Positions 32,591 to 41,580 of a stretch of DNA of 64,000 bases are shown here, piece after piece. Made by a program: the position numbers and the translations under genes. The notes under the pieces are model-generated. The model had not been told where the DNA came from. It made no database searches and saw only the letters and a list, made by a program, of their open reading frames with translations. Source of the stretch: SpSt-539 sp964549445 (GTDB taxonomy: Bacteria; Planctomycetota; Phycisphaerae; UBA1845; UTPLA1); NCBI GenBank assembly GCA_964549445.1, contig CAZJVS010000022.1, positions 1-64,000 on the forward strand, written 5' to 3'. The stretch's first letter is position 1, and every line of letters starts with the position of its first letter.

Positions 32591-34051
32591 CTAGGGTTGA
32601 TCGTCCGCCGGGTAAATGACCAGTCGCTTTCGTGCGCGATCGGCCACTTCGGCCGGCACGTCGGGAAGCGATTCGACTTTTCGCCACGCGCGGCGGGCGG
32701 CGGTTTTCTCGCCCATCAGCATGGCGACGTCGCCGGAGATGATCAACGCTTCGGCGTCGTCGGGCCGCCGTTGCAGGAGATCGTCCAGCGATTTGGCGGC
32801 CGCAGCGTAGCGGCGGCGGGCGACTTGCACCATCGCCAGGCCCCGCAGGGCCTCGATGTTTCCCGGTTCACTATGCAGCACCGTGGTGAATTCAGCTTCA
32901 GCGGGGTCGAGCTTTCGTTGCTTCGCGAGCACGGAGGCGAGGCCGAGGTGGGCTTCGACCGAGTTCGGATCGGCTTGCAGGGCGTCATTGAACAGCTGTT
33001 CGGCGAGTTCCCACTCGCCGTTGGCGCGGAGTGACTCGGCCCGTTCCAGCGCGGCGTCGGCGCGGCCAGTCGGCTTCGACGGCCGCGGTGTTGGGCGTGG
33101 CGGCGGCGCGTCGTCGTTTGCGGACGGAGCGGCGGATTCAAGGACATCGGGCAGCGGCGGCGTATGCGGGCGTGACTGCGCTGCGGGCGGTGCCGAGCGC
33201 ACGGGCGTTGGCGATGCCGCCGGCGTCGCCTCGGTCAGGGCCATATTGGAGCCGCTCGTTTCGGTAACGGCTAGATGAGGGGAGCTGTCCGCGGGGATAT
33301 CGATCGCGGCGGAGAGCGCTTCAGCCGCCTGGCCGGCGCTGTCGCGGGCGACCACTTTGAGCTTTAGCGAGCCGGCGAGATCGGACGGGACGGTCCAGCG
33401 GAAGGCGCCGTCGTTTGAAAGCGAGGCGGCGATCAGGTTGAAGATATCGTCGCCGGTTCGGCAGTAGTAAATGTCAATGGGGCGTGGGGCGAGTTGGCCG
33501 CCGGTTGCGGACCAGCGAATCTGGAGCCGGCGGTTCGTCGCGAATTGGGTGTCGCGCTCGATCGATGTGACAGATGCAGTCGGCGGGGTCGGCGGGGCCG
33601 AGGAGGCGCGAGGGCTGGGGGGCGGCGTCGAAGGCGCGGCGGCGTCAACCTGAACCCACTGGTGCGGTGCGGCACCGGATGTCGGCGGCGGCGATGAGGC
33701 GCCTGCGGCGTTGGAGACGATGAGGTACAGGCCGTACAGGCCGTCGTGCGGGGCGGTCCAGACGATCGGTGACGCGTTGGCGTTGGCGAGGGTGGCCTGG
33801 GTCCAGGTCGACGAGCGCGTGTCGGTGAACCAGAGGTCGACGCCGGTGACGGTGTCGCGACCGGAGCGGAGCTCGAAGTCAATCTTGACGGTTCGCGATT
33901 TGAAGTGCTTGATTCGAGCGGGATCGGGGGGCGAGATGGTCCCCGTGTCCGGGTCGAATGCGAGCGTTTGAGTCGTGATAGCGCCGACGAGGATCAGCGT
34001 CATTGCGGCGCGAACAATTCGCTGCTTGGCGTGTTTTGGTTGGGTCTGCAT
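32591..34051 (-). CDS. Secreted protein with C-terminal TPR repeats
   Basis: 486 aa from the ATG at 34051 (an earlier in-frame start is possible). The signal peptide is AAMTLILVGAITTQTLA. Residues of about 25-220 are beta-rich, with Pro-rich spacers. Near the end are TPR units: ERAESLRANGEWELAEQLFNDALQADPNSVEAHLGLASVLAKQ, DPAEAEFTTVLHSEPGNIEALRGLAMV, and AAKSLDDLLQRRPDDAEALIISGDVAM. TPRs mediate protein contacts. An assembly or scaffold role in the periplasm is plausible but not shown. It is 16 bp upstream of holA. Confidence 0.82.
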   Translation of the reverse strand: MQTQPKHAKQRIVRAAMTLILVGAITTQTLAFDPDTGTISPPDPARIKHFKSRTVKIDFELRSGRDTVTGVDLWFTDTRSSTWTQATLANANASPIVWTAPHDGLYGLYLIVSNAAGASSPPPTSGAAPHQWVQVDAAAPSTPPPSPRASSAPPTPPTASVTSIERDTQFATNRRLQIRWSATGGQLAPRPIDIYYCRTGDDIFNLIAASLSNDGAFRWTVPSDLAGSLKLKVVARDSAGQAAEALSAAIDIPADSSPHLAVTETSGSNMALTEATPAASPTPVRSAPPAAQSRPHTPPLPDVLESAAPSANDDAPPPRPTPRPSKPTGRADAALERAESLRANGEWELAEQLFNDALQADPNSVEAHLGLASVLAKQRKLDPAEAEFTTVLHSEPGNIEALRGLAMVQVARRRYAAAAKSLDDLLQRRPDDAEALIISGDVAMLMGEKTAARRAWRKVESLPDVPAEVADRARKRLVIYPADDQP

Positions 34052-34123
34052 TACCGGGTTATCGGGCCGGCAATAGACGCTTCTACAGGGCTTTCGGACG
34101 TGCAAAGTTCGCGCGGAGGTGCA

Positions 34124-34828
34124 TCAGCGGCGGCGGATGCGGAGGGTCTGGCCGTCGATAAAGCGAGCGGCCGGCAGGAAAAGCGATTCGACGAGGGCGG
34201 CGACGTCGTCGGCCTCGAGGACCTGGCTGTCGGGCAGGTCGGGAAAAAGGCCGCGCAAAAGTTGCGTTTCGACCGCGCCCGGGGCGACACAGAAGACGCG
34301 GATGCCTTTGGGCGCGCCCTCGGTGCTGATGGCCTGGCTGAACACGTTTACGAAGGCCTTGGTTCCGCCGTAGGCGGCGAAACCGTCAAATGGGTCTTCA
34401 CCGGCCATCGACGAGATGTTGACGATCACACCGCCGCCGGATCTGGACATTGTATCCCAGACGGCGCGGCAGCAGAGGAAGACCGAGCGGATGTTGGCCG
34501 CGATCAGCGCGTCGAACTGCTCGGGCTCCATCGCGTCGAACGGCGAACGGGGCGCGACGCCGGCGTTGTTGATGAGGCCGTCGATGCGGCCGAAGCGAGC
34601 GAGCGATTCTTCAATTAGGCGGTCGACGTCCGCGACTTGCGTGAGGTCGGCTTTGACGGCGAGGCAGCCGGCGCCGTCGCGCTCGACGATGCGGCGCGTG
34701 TCGTCTAACTCACGCTCGCTGCGGGCGGCAATGATGAGACTGGCCTGTGCAGCGCCGAGGCGGCGGGCGATGGCGCGGCCGATGCCGCGGCCGGCGCCGG
34801 TAACGATGATCGATTTGCCTTTCAGCAC
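34124..34828 (-). CDS. Short-chain dehydrogenase/reductase
   Basis: 234 aa from GTG 34828. It is a classical SDR: GAGRGIGRAIARRLG (TGxxxGxG variant), NNAGVAP, the catalytic Ser in IVNISSMAGEDPF and YGGTKAFV (YxxxK with Tyr and Lys). A long spurious reading upstream to 35554 is excluded because it crosses the oppositely oriented YbaK gene. The substrate is not predictable. The start overlaps the FeoB-associated gene stop by 7 bp. Confidence 0.93.
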   Translation of the reverse strand: MLKGKSIIVTGAGRGIGRAIARRLGAAQASLIIAARSERELDDTRRIVERDGAGCLAVKADLTQVADVDRLIEESLARFGRIDGLINNAGVAPRSPFDAMEPEQFDALIAANIRSVFLCCRAVWDTMSRSGGGVIVNISSMAGEDPFDGFAAYGGTKAFVNVFSQAISTEGAPKGIRVFCVAPGAVETQLLRGLFPDLPDSQVLEADDVAALVESLFLPAARFIDGQTLRIRRR

Positions 34829-35049
34829 GGTGGCTCGTCCCGGCCGGACGAGCGGGCCGGCGAGTTCACGTTGATGGATACAAGCGGAGTGGATTTCGCA
34901 CGGCGGTCGGGGAACGGATCGGGGCTGGTGTGTCCACAGCCGCATGCGCCCGAATCGCAGCCGGATCGGAACTGCGCTCGAATGGCGCGGAAGAGGGCGG
35001 CGCCCGCGACGAGGACGGCAACGGCGACTACGGCGTATTGCCAGGACAT
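34822..35049 (-). CDS. FeoB-associated Cys-rich membrane protein
   Basis: 75 aa with one N-terminal transmembrane helix (YAVVAVAVLVAGAALFRAI) and a short Cys cluster (CDSGACGCG), the layout of the FeoB-associated family (PF12669). No feoA or feoB is nearby, so a link to ferrous iron uptake is only by family. Its start lies 95 bp from the divergent YbaK-type gene. Confidence 0.82.
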   Translation of the reverse strand: MSWQYAVVAVAVLVAGAALFRAIRAQFRSGCDSGACGCGHTSPDPFPDRRAKSTPLVSINVNSPARSSGRDEPPC

Positions 35050-35144
35050 GACGGCAGATTATAAACGGCGAAACAGATGGACGCATCGAAGGAGCGCTTC
35101 CGGGACTTTCGGCCGGCGCGGTTGGTCGGGAGAGGGCAGGTCGC

Positions 35145-35618
35145 ATGGCTGCGGTATTGCAGGCAATCCGCGAGTGGCTGGAACGCGAGGGCGTGACGTA
35201 TCGATTTGTGCAGCACGAGGCGACAACGACCTCGGAGGCGTCGGCGAAGGCGCGGGGCGAGGAGATCCGGATCGGGGGGAAGGCGTTGCTGCTCAAGACG
35301 GATGACGTCTTTCGGCTGTTCGTTTTGAGCGCGGCGGTGCGGCTGGATTCGGCGGGCGCGCGGCGTGCGGTCGGGGCGAAGGGCATTCGGTTTGCGACGA
35401 CCGAGGAGCTTGTGGCGCAGACCGGGCTGGTACCGGGGTCGGTGCCGCCGTTTGGACGGCCGATCCTGCCGTTCGAGCTGTTTGTCGACGAGTCGGTGAC
35501 GACGAACGAGAAGATCGCGTTCAACGCGGGGAGTTTGACGGATTCGATCGTCATGCCGGTGACGGACTACCTTCGCGTTGCGAAGCCGGTGGTGGTTCGG
35601 TTTGGAAGGGGGGATTGA
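35145..35618 (+). CDS. YbaK/aminoacyl-tRNA deacylase-type protein
   Basis: 157 aa. This is the fold of ProX/YbaK editing domains that hydrolyse mischarged aminoacyl-tRNA. TYRFVQHEATTTSEASAKARG, LLLKTDDVFRLFVLSAAVRLDS, FATTEELVAQTGLVPGSVPPFG and the late SLTDSIVM strand match the family. It stands alone downstream of a divergent gene pair. Confidence 0.87.
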   Translation: MAAVLQAIREWLEREGVTYRFVQHEATTTSEASAKARGEEIRIGGKALLLKTDDVFRLFVLSAAVRLDSAGARRAVGAKGIRFATTEELVAQTGLVPGSVPPFGRPILPFELFVDESVTTNEKIAFNAGSLTDSIVMPVTDYLRVAKPVVVRFGRGD

Positions 35619-36222
35619 ATGTTCGGAACGCGGAACCAGCGGGTGGGTGTTTATTGGCGATAATTGGCAAACCTGGGCGATCGTTACGGTCGGAAGAAGC
35701 GGATTCTTGAGATTTCGGTGGTTCGGGCTCATGAGGACCTCCCCCTTTGTTTTTTGCTGGGACGCGCTGGAATTTGCTGGGACGAGTTTCATTCTGGATT
35801 GAAGGGTCGGGGTCGCCCGGTTGGCGCAGAATCTCTCCGCGGCCGCGAGATGCTGCGAGCGAGCGGCATCTGCGTGCGGCCTGGGCTGTGGTTGATTGCG
35901 AGGGCATCGCCGCCGTCGCTGGTTCACCTCCTATACGCGCCCACCGTTCCACTGCGCTTCGCGGGGGAAGCGCAGACCCAGAGAGCACGGGGTCGACGGA
36001 CCGGCGAGGTTTGTGCGGGAGCACACGGTGGGTGTCGTTGGGTGTGCAGGGGCGTTGGTTTGCGCGAATGTCGATTCTGGATGGTGCGCTGTTCCGCAGG
36101 CGAGCGCCTTTTTTTCGCTCGTGCGTTTGCGATCTGCGTTGATGGGGCGGGCGACATCGTTACAATCGGGGCTCGGGGAAAAATGAAAACGGGGGCGTGA
36201 GCTGAGAGGAAGGAAGGATATC
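35619..36222. other. 604-bp intergenic stretch with a gene-start-like element
   Basis: No gene is supported in this stretch. Minus-strand 35717-35762 carries a perfect-looking GGAGG ribosome-binding site, an ATG at 35732 and a few codons (MSPNH). These also occur at about 463-510 with the same context (AGCAAAAAA, GGAGGTC, ATGAGCCC). The frame behind the ATG continues across the antisense of the YbaK gene and looks non-coding, so this is probably a shared remnant rather than a functional gene. The rest shows nothing recognisable. Confidence 0.5.
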
Positions 36223-36990
36223 ATGCGATTGATCGGGATTGCGACGATTGCGGTCGTGGGACTGACTTGGGGCGTTGCGAGCGCGGCGACGACCGCGACG
36301 ACAACGTTTTCGAATGGGATCGAGGGGTGGGGCGTGTTTTTCGACAATGACGGCACGCTCGGCGATTTCCTCGAGCCGACAGGGGGCAACCCGGATGCGC
36401 ATCTGCGGTTCACGATGGTGGACACGTTCGGCGTGAACTTTCACAACGATTCGAACCCGGACTACATCGGCGACTACACGCAATTCACCAATGGCGTCAA
36501 GCTGGGCGTCGATGTGCGGGTTGACGACATCTCGTTCTTCGGCTCGCCGGTGGAGCGGAACCTGATCGTCGAGCTGGTGGACAACAACCCGCCAGAGGAT
36601 CCGTATCCGTGGACGAGCGTGTGGTACAACCTCGGGCCGATCTCGCAGGCGCTGACGTCGAAGTGGACGCACTTCGAGGTTTCGATCCTCGATCCGAACT
36701 CGGCGACGCTGCCGGCGGGCTGGGGCGGGACTGGGGCGGAAGACCCCGATACGTTTGAGCCGATCCTGCCGCCGGGGCGGACGTTCGCGAGCGTGCTGGC
36801 GAACGTGGAGGAGATCCGGTTCACGACGTTTGAGCCGGGGTTTTTCTACGGGTTTACGAACTTTCAGCTTCGCTACGACAATCCGAGTCTGACGGCGATT
36901 CCGGAGCCGGGGACCATCGGGTTGGTGCTGGCGGGCACGGCGCTTCTGCGGCGGGGGCGGAAGGCGCAAGTCGCTGGAACGGAGTCCTAA
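36223..36990 (+). CDS. PEP-CTERM secreted protein (1)
   Basis: 255 aa; ATG 36223 follows GAGGAAGGAAGGATATC. Signal peptide at the start (GIATIAVVGLTWGVASAA), a beta-rich body with Asp/Asn-rich segments, and the PEP-CTERM tail: IPEPGTIG, hydrophobic helix LVLAGTALL, then RRGRK. The motif directs exosortase processing and attachment. No exosortase (EpsH) lies in the window, so it is encoded elsewhere. The function of the exported domain is unknown. Confidence 0.87.
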   Translation: MRLIGIATIAVVGLTWGVASAATTATTTFSNGIEGWGVFFDNDGTLGDFLEPTGGNPDAHLRFTMVDTFGVNFHNDSNPDYIGDYTQFTNGVKLGVDVRVDDISFFGSPVERNLIVELVDNNPPEDPYPWTSVWYNLGPISQALTSKWTHFEVSILDPNSATLPAGWGGTGAEDPDTFEPILPPGRTFASVLANVEEIRFTTFEPGFFYGFTNFQLRYDNPSLTAIPEPGTIGLVLAGTALLRRGRKAQVAGTES

Positions 36991-37112
36991 TAATCCAGTC
37001 GTCCGAGTTGTACGGCGAAGACGCTTCCGGCTTTGAGGCGGAAATGTCGCCGTCGCGGATCGAAACCGAGGTCGCACTCGTCGGGACGGCCGTTCTGGTT
37101 GCAGCGGCGCAT
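36987..37112 (-). pseudogene. Fragment of a TSP3/dockerin-like secreted protein
   Basis: A 41-codon minus-strand frame (ATG at 37112) reads CNQNGRPDECDLGFDPR near its start. It closely matches CNANGRPDECDVGFDPR in the 709-aa protein at 37791-39920. After this the similarity is lost and the frame ends at 36987, overlapping the stop of the plus-strand PEP-CTERM gene. It begins 5 nt after the PEP-CTERM gene at 37117. It is most simply a remnant of a duplicated C-terminus. Confidence 0.4.
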
Positions 37113-37116
37113 GGTT

Positions 37117-37794
37117 TCACCCGCTGTTGATCCGGCCGCGGGCGCGAAGGCCCGCGGCGAAGGCAAGTCCGAGCAGGAGCATCGAGGCGGTCATCGGTTC
37201 GGGGATGACCAGTTGGAAAGCGAGGTCGGGGATTTGAGTAGTCAATCGCCATTCTGGAAACAGGTTGTTCCGGAATGCGAAACTATTGACATCGCCTAGC
37301 GAAAACTCGAACCTGAATCCGGAATTGCTATCACCTACTTGCACGACCTCAAACCAGTAAGCGCCCAAATCTAGTTCGATCGGCTTCGCCAGCGCCACGT
37401 GGTATCGGTACTCCCGCGGGAGGCCGCCGATCAAGATCGTACGCCCCGTGTCAATGCGTTCGGGATTCTCGAAAGTTTCTTCATAGCGTAAGTCCCCTGG
37501 CAGGCCGTCGGATGCTCTGGCGCGGAAAAAACGGACCCGCATAGTCTCAGTTGGTGGGGCAACGTTTTCGAAATGAAATCCCCACCAGTTCACATGTGTA
37601 ACGGTGGCGGGCGTGGTTACGCGAAAATCATCGGCGGACTCCTGCCACGTGAAAGGTAGCTGTGACTGGGGAACCGCGGTGTCCGAACCTGAGCCTCCGA
37701 ACGGATGCGGTCGATGGTCCACAACGAACTGAGCGCTGGCCGGCGAAAGACCGGCCAGCGCCAAGACGATAATCAGCGATCGACACGCGTTCAT
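37117..37794 (-). CDS. PEP-CTERM secreted protein (2)
   Basis: 225 aa. Signal peptide LIIVLALAGLSPASAQ, a beta-rich extracellular domain (VTHVNWWGFHFENV, YRYHVALAKPIELDLGAYWFEV) and the tail VIPEPMTAS - MLLLGLAFAAGL - RARGR. Its ATG overlaps the end of the 709-aa protein gene by 4 bp (37791-37794), so the two are translationally coupled and are probably delivered together. The biological role is unknown. Confidence 0.88.
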   Translation of the reverse strand: MNACRSLIIVLALAGLSPASAQFVVDHRPHPFGGSGSDTAVPQSQLPFTWQESADDFRVTTPATVTHVNWWGFHFENVAPPTETMRVRFFRARASDGLPGDLRYEETFENPERIDTGRTILIGGLPREYRYHVALAKPIELDLGAYWFEVVQVGDSNSGFRFEFSLGDVNSFAFRNNLFPEWRLTTQIPDLAFQLVIPEPMTASMLLLGLAFAAGLRARGRINSG

Positions 37795-39920
37795 GGCTGG
37801 GTCCCTCCGTCGGATACCGTGCTGCGAAGATCAAAGCCGAGTTTGGCCAGCTCCATTTTGATCGCGTATGCGACTTGCCACGCCTTTAGGGCGCCGCGGT
37901 CGAAGCCAGCCCACCACTGGTCCATCGCCGCCGCGATGGCAGTGGTGTCGAGCGTTGAGCCGGATGCCGCCATCGCGAAGCTCGGTATGACCCCGACTTC
38001 GCACTCGTCGGGGATCATGTTCGCATTGAGGTCCGCCACGCGCGGATCGAAGCCGACGTCGCACTCATCCGGACGCCCGTTGGCATTGCAATCAATCGAC
38101 GTGCCGTTGGCGATGTCCACTGCGTCGTCGATGTCGTTCTGATTGCAGTCGTTTCCAAACGGTGATGGCCGAAGGGACGGCGACGATGCCTGCGCCTGCT
38201 GCGATCCCGCGCCCGGCTGCTCCGGCCCGAACCCGGACGAGCAGCAGGTGCTCGGCGCAAGGCCCGCACAGCCGCCGCAGCCGGGAATCGTCAGCAAAAC
38301 ACAGATGAACGGCCCCCAGTCGCTGCCGGGGACGCCGCTTTCCGGTATCCACTGGCAATCGCCATTCAGATCAAGCTGGCAGGGAACAGAGATGAGGTCG
38401 TTGCAACCGGGCCGCGGAACGCCGGGTGGCCCGTAGAGATACTTGACCCAATATTCGATGTCGTCGCCATTGACGAGACCATCTTCGTTGAGGTCGCCGC
38501 GGCAACATGCCTGCGATTGGCACAGCCCCAGGACATATCCGTCGGGGAGTAGTGTTGCGTTGACTGTGCCGTCGCCCGCTGTCCACGTGGCGGCGATGGT
38601 CCCGAGCGGGGTCCACAGGACCGTGTGCTGGGCGCTGTGTCCAAGACGGCGCGAAATGCCGCCGCTCGCCAGGTGAATCCGGAACTCCCCGCCGAGGGCG
38701 ACCGGGCCGAATTTAAAGGCCCGCGCATGGATTTCGACCGGATCGGGCTGATTCACCGCGTCCCACATGACCACAAACTCGCCCGAGTGGCCTGACGCCT
38801 GCGAGAAGGCAACGGTTGGATTCGGACCCCGATTATCGATGTTCTGATCGGGGTTAAATTCGCTGTCGTTGTCAACGACGAATTCCGACCCGACGCGAAT
38901 CGGATCGTTGCCGGGCGCGAAGTCCCAGGTGAACTGTCGGGCGAAAATACGCAGGCCACCCTCGGTGCAGGCATCCAGTCGCGGCCCATACCAGACAACC
39001 ACCAGCTTTCCCGTCGGGTCGAATGCGACGGCTGGGGAGTCTTGGGTTGTTCCCTCCGACTCAAGTGGGGGATTGCTCGGGTCCGTGCTCTCGAAGGGCT
39101 GATTGACGACGACTTCGGTCGTGATGGGGTTCCCGGCGGAGTCGAAGATTCGTAAGACAATATTCATCGCCGATCCGAGGTTCGAACTGTCTTCCGCGTC
39201 CGCCCACGCGACGGCCACGTAGCCGTTCGCGGCCGCCGCGCAAGCCGTCCAGCGGCTCGTGAAGCACTGCTCGGTCGTACCGTTGCAGCCGCGAATCAAC
39301 GTGTCGGCGTCCAGGCAGGGCGGCCGGACTTGGAGTCCGATAGGCGAAATCGCGACTTGCGAGTACGCGACACTTTTGCAGCCGGCCGCATCGATCGCGG
39401 TCGAGGGCTCGTGGTCGTCCCGGCCGTTGCAAGGCGGTGAGGTGGGAGACGTCACCGGTAATACGGTTCCGGGATTGAACGGATCGAACGTGAACGAGAG
39501 CTGCCGCAGAAAGGTGAAGCCCCCGAATGCCGCGCAGGCGGAGAAGCCGCAGCGTGCGTCGGACATCGTGAATGCCAGGCGTGCACTGCCGCTCGCATTC
39601 ATGACCAGCGAGGGGTCAAGGCACTCCTCGCAGCTAAAGGGCGTCGCGGGAGGCGGACGCTCCGCTATGAGTAGTACCGGCGCCTCCAGGCACGAGAGCG
39701 TCGTACCCAGCCGGACGGCGGCGATCTCGTTGTGCGATTCATTGGGAACAGTCTGCGTCGTTGGCGTTTGCCAGACGAGAATGAACTTGCCTTCGCCGTT
39801 TGCGGCGATGGTGCTCTGGCTGCCGAGCGCGACGCTCGTCTCGTACCTTCCCGAAGTTGGGTCGTAGGTGGGTGTCGGGCAGTCGGCGCGTGCGTTTGCG
39901 GTCATACAGCAATGCAGCAA
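37791..39920 (-). CDS. Dockerin-like secreted protein with signal peptide displaced by an 8-bp repeat
   Basis: The in-frame reading gives 709 aa from a TTG at 39920 without a good ribosome-binding site. The body contains the dockerin-type calcium loop DLNEDGLVNGDDI and a C-terminal Cys-rich region with CNANGRPDECDVGFDPR. A proper start exists at ATG 40006, with GAGG at 8-nt spacing. It encodes a classical signal-peptide beginning (RILRLSRLRLLLSVQ) but is put out of frame by four copies of GCTGCATT (39911-39942) and stops at 39902-39904. With three copies the reading would be continuous, giving a cleavage site after NARA. It is coupled by a 4-bp overlap to the PEP-CTERM gene at 37117. Confidence 0.8.
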   Translation of the reverse strand: MLHCCMTANARADCPTPTYDPTSGRYETSVALGSQSTIAANGEGKFILVWQTPTTQTVPNESHNEIAAVRLGTTLSCLEAPVLLIAERPPPATPFSCEECLDPSLVMNASGSARLAFTMSDARCGFSACAAFGGFTFLRQLSFTFDPFNPGTVLPVTSPTSPPCNGRDDHEPSTAIDAAGCKSVAYSQVAISPIGLQVRPPCLDADTLIRGCNGTTEQCFTSRWTACAAAANGYVAVAWADAEDSSNLGSAMNIVLRIFDSAGNPITTEVVVNQPFESTDPSNPPLESEGTTQDSPAVAFDPTGKLVVVWYGPRLDACTEGGLRIFARQFTWDFAPGNDPIRVGSEFVVDNDSEFNPDQNIDNRGPNPTVAFSQASGHSGEFVVMWDAVNQPDPVEIHARAFKFGPVALGGEFRIHLASGGISRRLGHSAQHTVLWTPLGTIAATWTAGDGTVNATLLPDGYVLGLCQSQACCRGDLNEDGLVNGDDIEYWVKYLYGPPGVPRPGCNDLISVPCQLDLNGDCQWIPESGVPGSDWGPFICVLLTIPGCGGCAGLAPSTCCSSGFGPEQPGAGSQQAQASSPSLRPSPFGNDCNQNDIDDAVDIANGTSIDCNANGRPDECDVGFDPRVADLNANMIPDECEVGVIPSFAMAASGSTLDTTAIAAAMDQWWAGFDRGALKAWQVAYAIKMELAKLGFDLRSTVSDGGTQP

Positions 39921-40006
39921 TGCAGCAATGCAGCAATGCAGCTTATCTGCACGCTCAGGAGGAGGCGAAGGCGGGAGAGACGAAGAATCCTAGGTGGTTG
40001 TAACAT
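39902..40006 (-). other. Out-of-frame signal-peptide ORF for the 709-aa secreted protein
   Basis: 34 codons from ATG 40006 (GAGG eight nt before) to a TGA at 39904-39902. The product begins MLQPPRILRLSRLRLLLSV and runs through the repeat as CIAALLHC. Its basic, then hydrophobic, composition is that of a Sec signal. Removal of one 8-bp unit would join it in frame to TANARA and the mature protein. Confidence 0.6.
39911..39942. repeat. Octanucleotide tandem repeat (4 perfect copies, plus a degenerate fifth)
   Basis: AATGCAGC on the plus strand (GCTGCATT on the minus) at 39911-39918, 39919-39926, 39927-39934 and 39935-39942, with a degenerate CATACAGC at 39903-39910. The unit length of eight shifts the frame with each gain or loss, and in every frame it encodes hydrophobic residues (Cys, Ile, Ala, Leu). 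Confidence 0.95.
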
Positions 40007-40425
40007 GGTGTCAACCTCGCGTTGAGTGAAACTCCGCACCGCTCGCAGTCCGGGCGTGATGCGCACCTCCTTTCCGGTCGGCTCGCGCGCGAGCGATAGG
40101 CGCGCGGCGACTTCTCGGCCGAAGCACGGCGGCAAGGGCGCTGGGCGGGTCGAGCCCGATTTGCAGGGCGCGGCGAAGAGCGTGCGCCTCGGCGAATCGG
40201 TCCCGTTCAGGCGTCCGGCCTTTGCTGCGACCGCGCCATGGTGCGAATGCACTATGCAGGATGCGTGCCGTGGGAAATGCGTGCGTTGGCCTGATCAAAG
40301 TGGCGTTTTGCGGCCGCCAAGGGGTTGAAGGACGTTGGGATGGGTCGACCGGGCCGTTTAAGACGTTTTTGACAAGGTGTGTAAGTTCACCCGTCCAGCG
40401 GAAAAGTCCACGAGTGGATTGCAGT
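40007..40425. other. 419-bp intergenic gap, nothing recognisable
   Basis: It lies between the upstream side of the repeat-interrupted secreted-protein gene and the stop of the aldo/keto reductase gene. Frames across it are arginine/alanine-rich and mutually exclusive, with no ribosome-binding site or motif. It presumably contains the secreted-protein promoter. Confidence 0.45.
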
Positions 40426-41580
40426 TCAAGCGAGACAGCGGGTCGCGGCGGGGACCAGGTCGGCTATCGGGAGACTCAGTGGGCAGGCGGCGGCGGCGCG
40501 GGCCAGTTGGTCTTGGGTCCAGGCGCGCTGGGTGGGGGCCAGGGCGCGGAACTTTTCCCGGGCGAGGGTCCGCTGGCCGTAGGTGTTGAAGTACATCAGG
40601 TATCGCAGCGTGTCGGCGATGGCGAGTTTGTTGCCGGTCGCGGATTCGCATTCGCGCTTGCAGCTGCCGCAGCCGGCGGGGCAGTAGTCGCGGCGGGTGG
40701 CTTCGGCGTAGTGGCGCAGCATTTCTTCTTCGACGGCGGAGAGCTTGTCGTAGGTTGCGGCGACGTTTTGCTCAAGGACCTGGATCGAGGGCATGCAGGA
40801 GACGGCGGCGGCGATTCTCTCGTCTTTCCAGACGGCGCGGAGTACGGCCTGGTGCTTGGAGTAGCCGGCCTTCTTGAAGGGGTCGACGCGGTCGGCAAAG
40901 CTGATGGCGGAGCCCTGGGTCTTCATGGCGATGAGGCCGATGTCGGCCTTGTGGGCGATGTCGATGGCGCGGTTCAGCTCGGCGTCGTCGTAGCTGCGGA
41001 AGTTGTACTTGAACATGATGACGTCGGTGAAGCCGCCGTCAGCGGCGGCCTTGAGCAAGGGGATGAGCTGGTCGTTGTGGCAGGAGAAGCCGAAGAAGCG
41101 GAGCTTGTTTTCGCGTTTCAGCTTTTCGGCGGCGGTCTTCCAGGCGGGGTCTGTCAGGACGGCGGGGCAGCTGAGGTTGTGGATGTAATAGATGTCGACC
41201 ATCTGGAACTGGAGGCGGTCCAGCGAGGCCTGGAGGTCGACGGCGAGACTTTCGGGGTGCTTGGGGTGGCCCTTGGTGACGACGGTGACTTTGTCGCGGA
41301 CATTTAGCGAGTTGATGATCGGGCCGAGGGTGCGCTCGCTCCAGCCGTTGACGTACTCGGCGGCGGTGTCGAAAAAGGTGCAGCCGAGTTCGAGGGCGCG
41401 CTGGACGTAGCGCTTTGAGAAGCGGTAGGTGCCGCCGACTTCGAGGATGGGGACCTTGAGGCCGGTGCGGCCGAGGGTGCGGGTGGGGATGGCTTTTTGG
41501 TCGGCGGCGCGGGTGGACTTTGTGGCGGCCGAGGCGGCGATTGCGGCGGCGCCGGCGATGAATTGTCGTCTCGATGTCAT
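40426..41580 (-). CDS. Tat-exported aldo/keto reductase-family protein
   Basis: 384 aa from ATG 41580. The N-terminus is a twin-arginine signal (MTSRRQFIAGAAAIAASAATKSTRA), predicting export. The domain is a TIM barrel with TRTLGRTGLKVPILEVGG, TFFDTAAEYVNGWSERTLG (Asp and Tyr of the catalytic tetrad), HNLSCPAV, and LIAMKTQG. A C-terminal CPAGCGSCKREC segment could bind an Fe-S cluster, as in other aldo/keto reductase relatives of this type. The substrate is unknown. Confidence 0.88.
   Translation of the reverse strand: MTSRRQFIAGAAAIAASAATKSTRAADQKAIPTRTLGRTGLKVPILEVGGTYRFSKRYVQRALELGCTFFDTAAEYVNGWSERTLGPIINSLNVRDKVTVVTKGHPKHPESLAVDLQASLDRLQFQMVDIYYIHNLSCPAVLTDPAWKTAAEKLKRENKLRFFGFSCHNDQLIPLLKAAADGGFTDVIMFKYNFRSYDDAELNRAIDIAHKADIGLIAMKTQGSAISFADRVDPFKKAGYSKHQAVLRAVWKDERIAAAVSCMPSIQVLEQNVAATYDKLSAVEEEMLRHYAEATRRDYCPAGCGSCKRECESATGNKLAIADTLRYLMYFNTYGQRTLAREKFRALAPTQRAWTQDQLARAAAACPLSLPIADLVPAATRCLA

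Noticed and set aside
35028..35927. 299-codon minus-strand frame starting near MSPNH
   Set aside because: It has a good SD at an internal ATG, but it runs antisense through the well-supported YbaK gene and is Arg-rich.
40011..40298. 95-codon minus-strand frame upstream of the repeat-bearing gene
   Set aside because: Arg/Ala-rich with no SD or motif, and overlapped by equally open frames in other phases.
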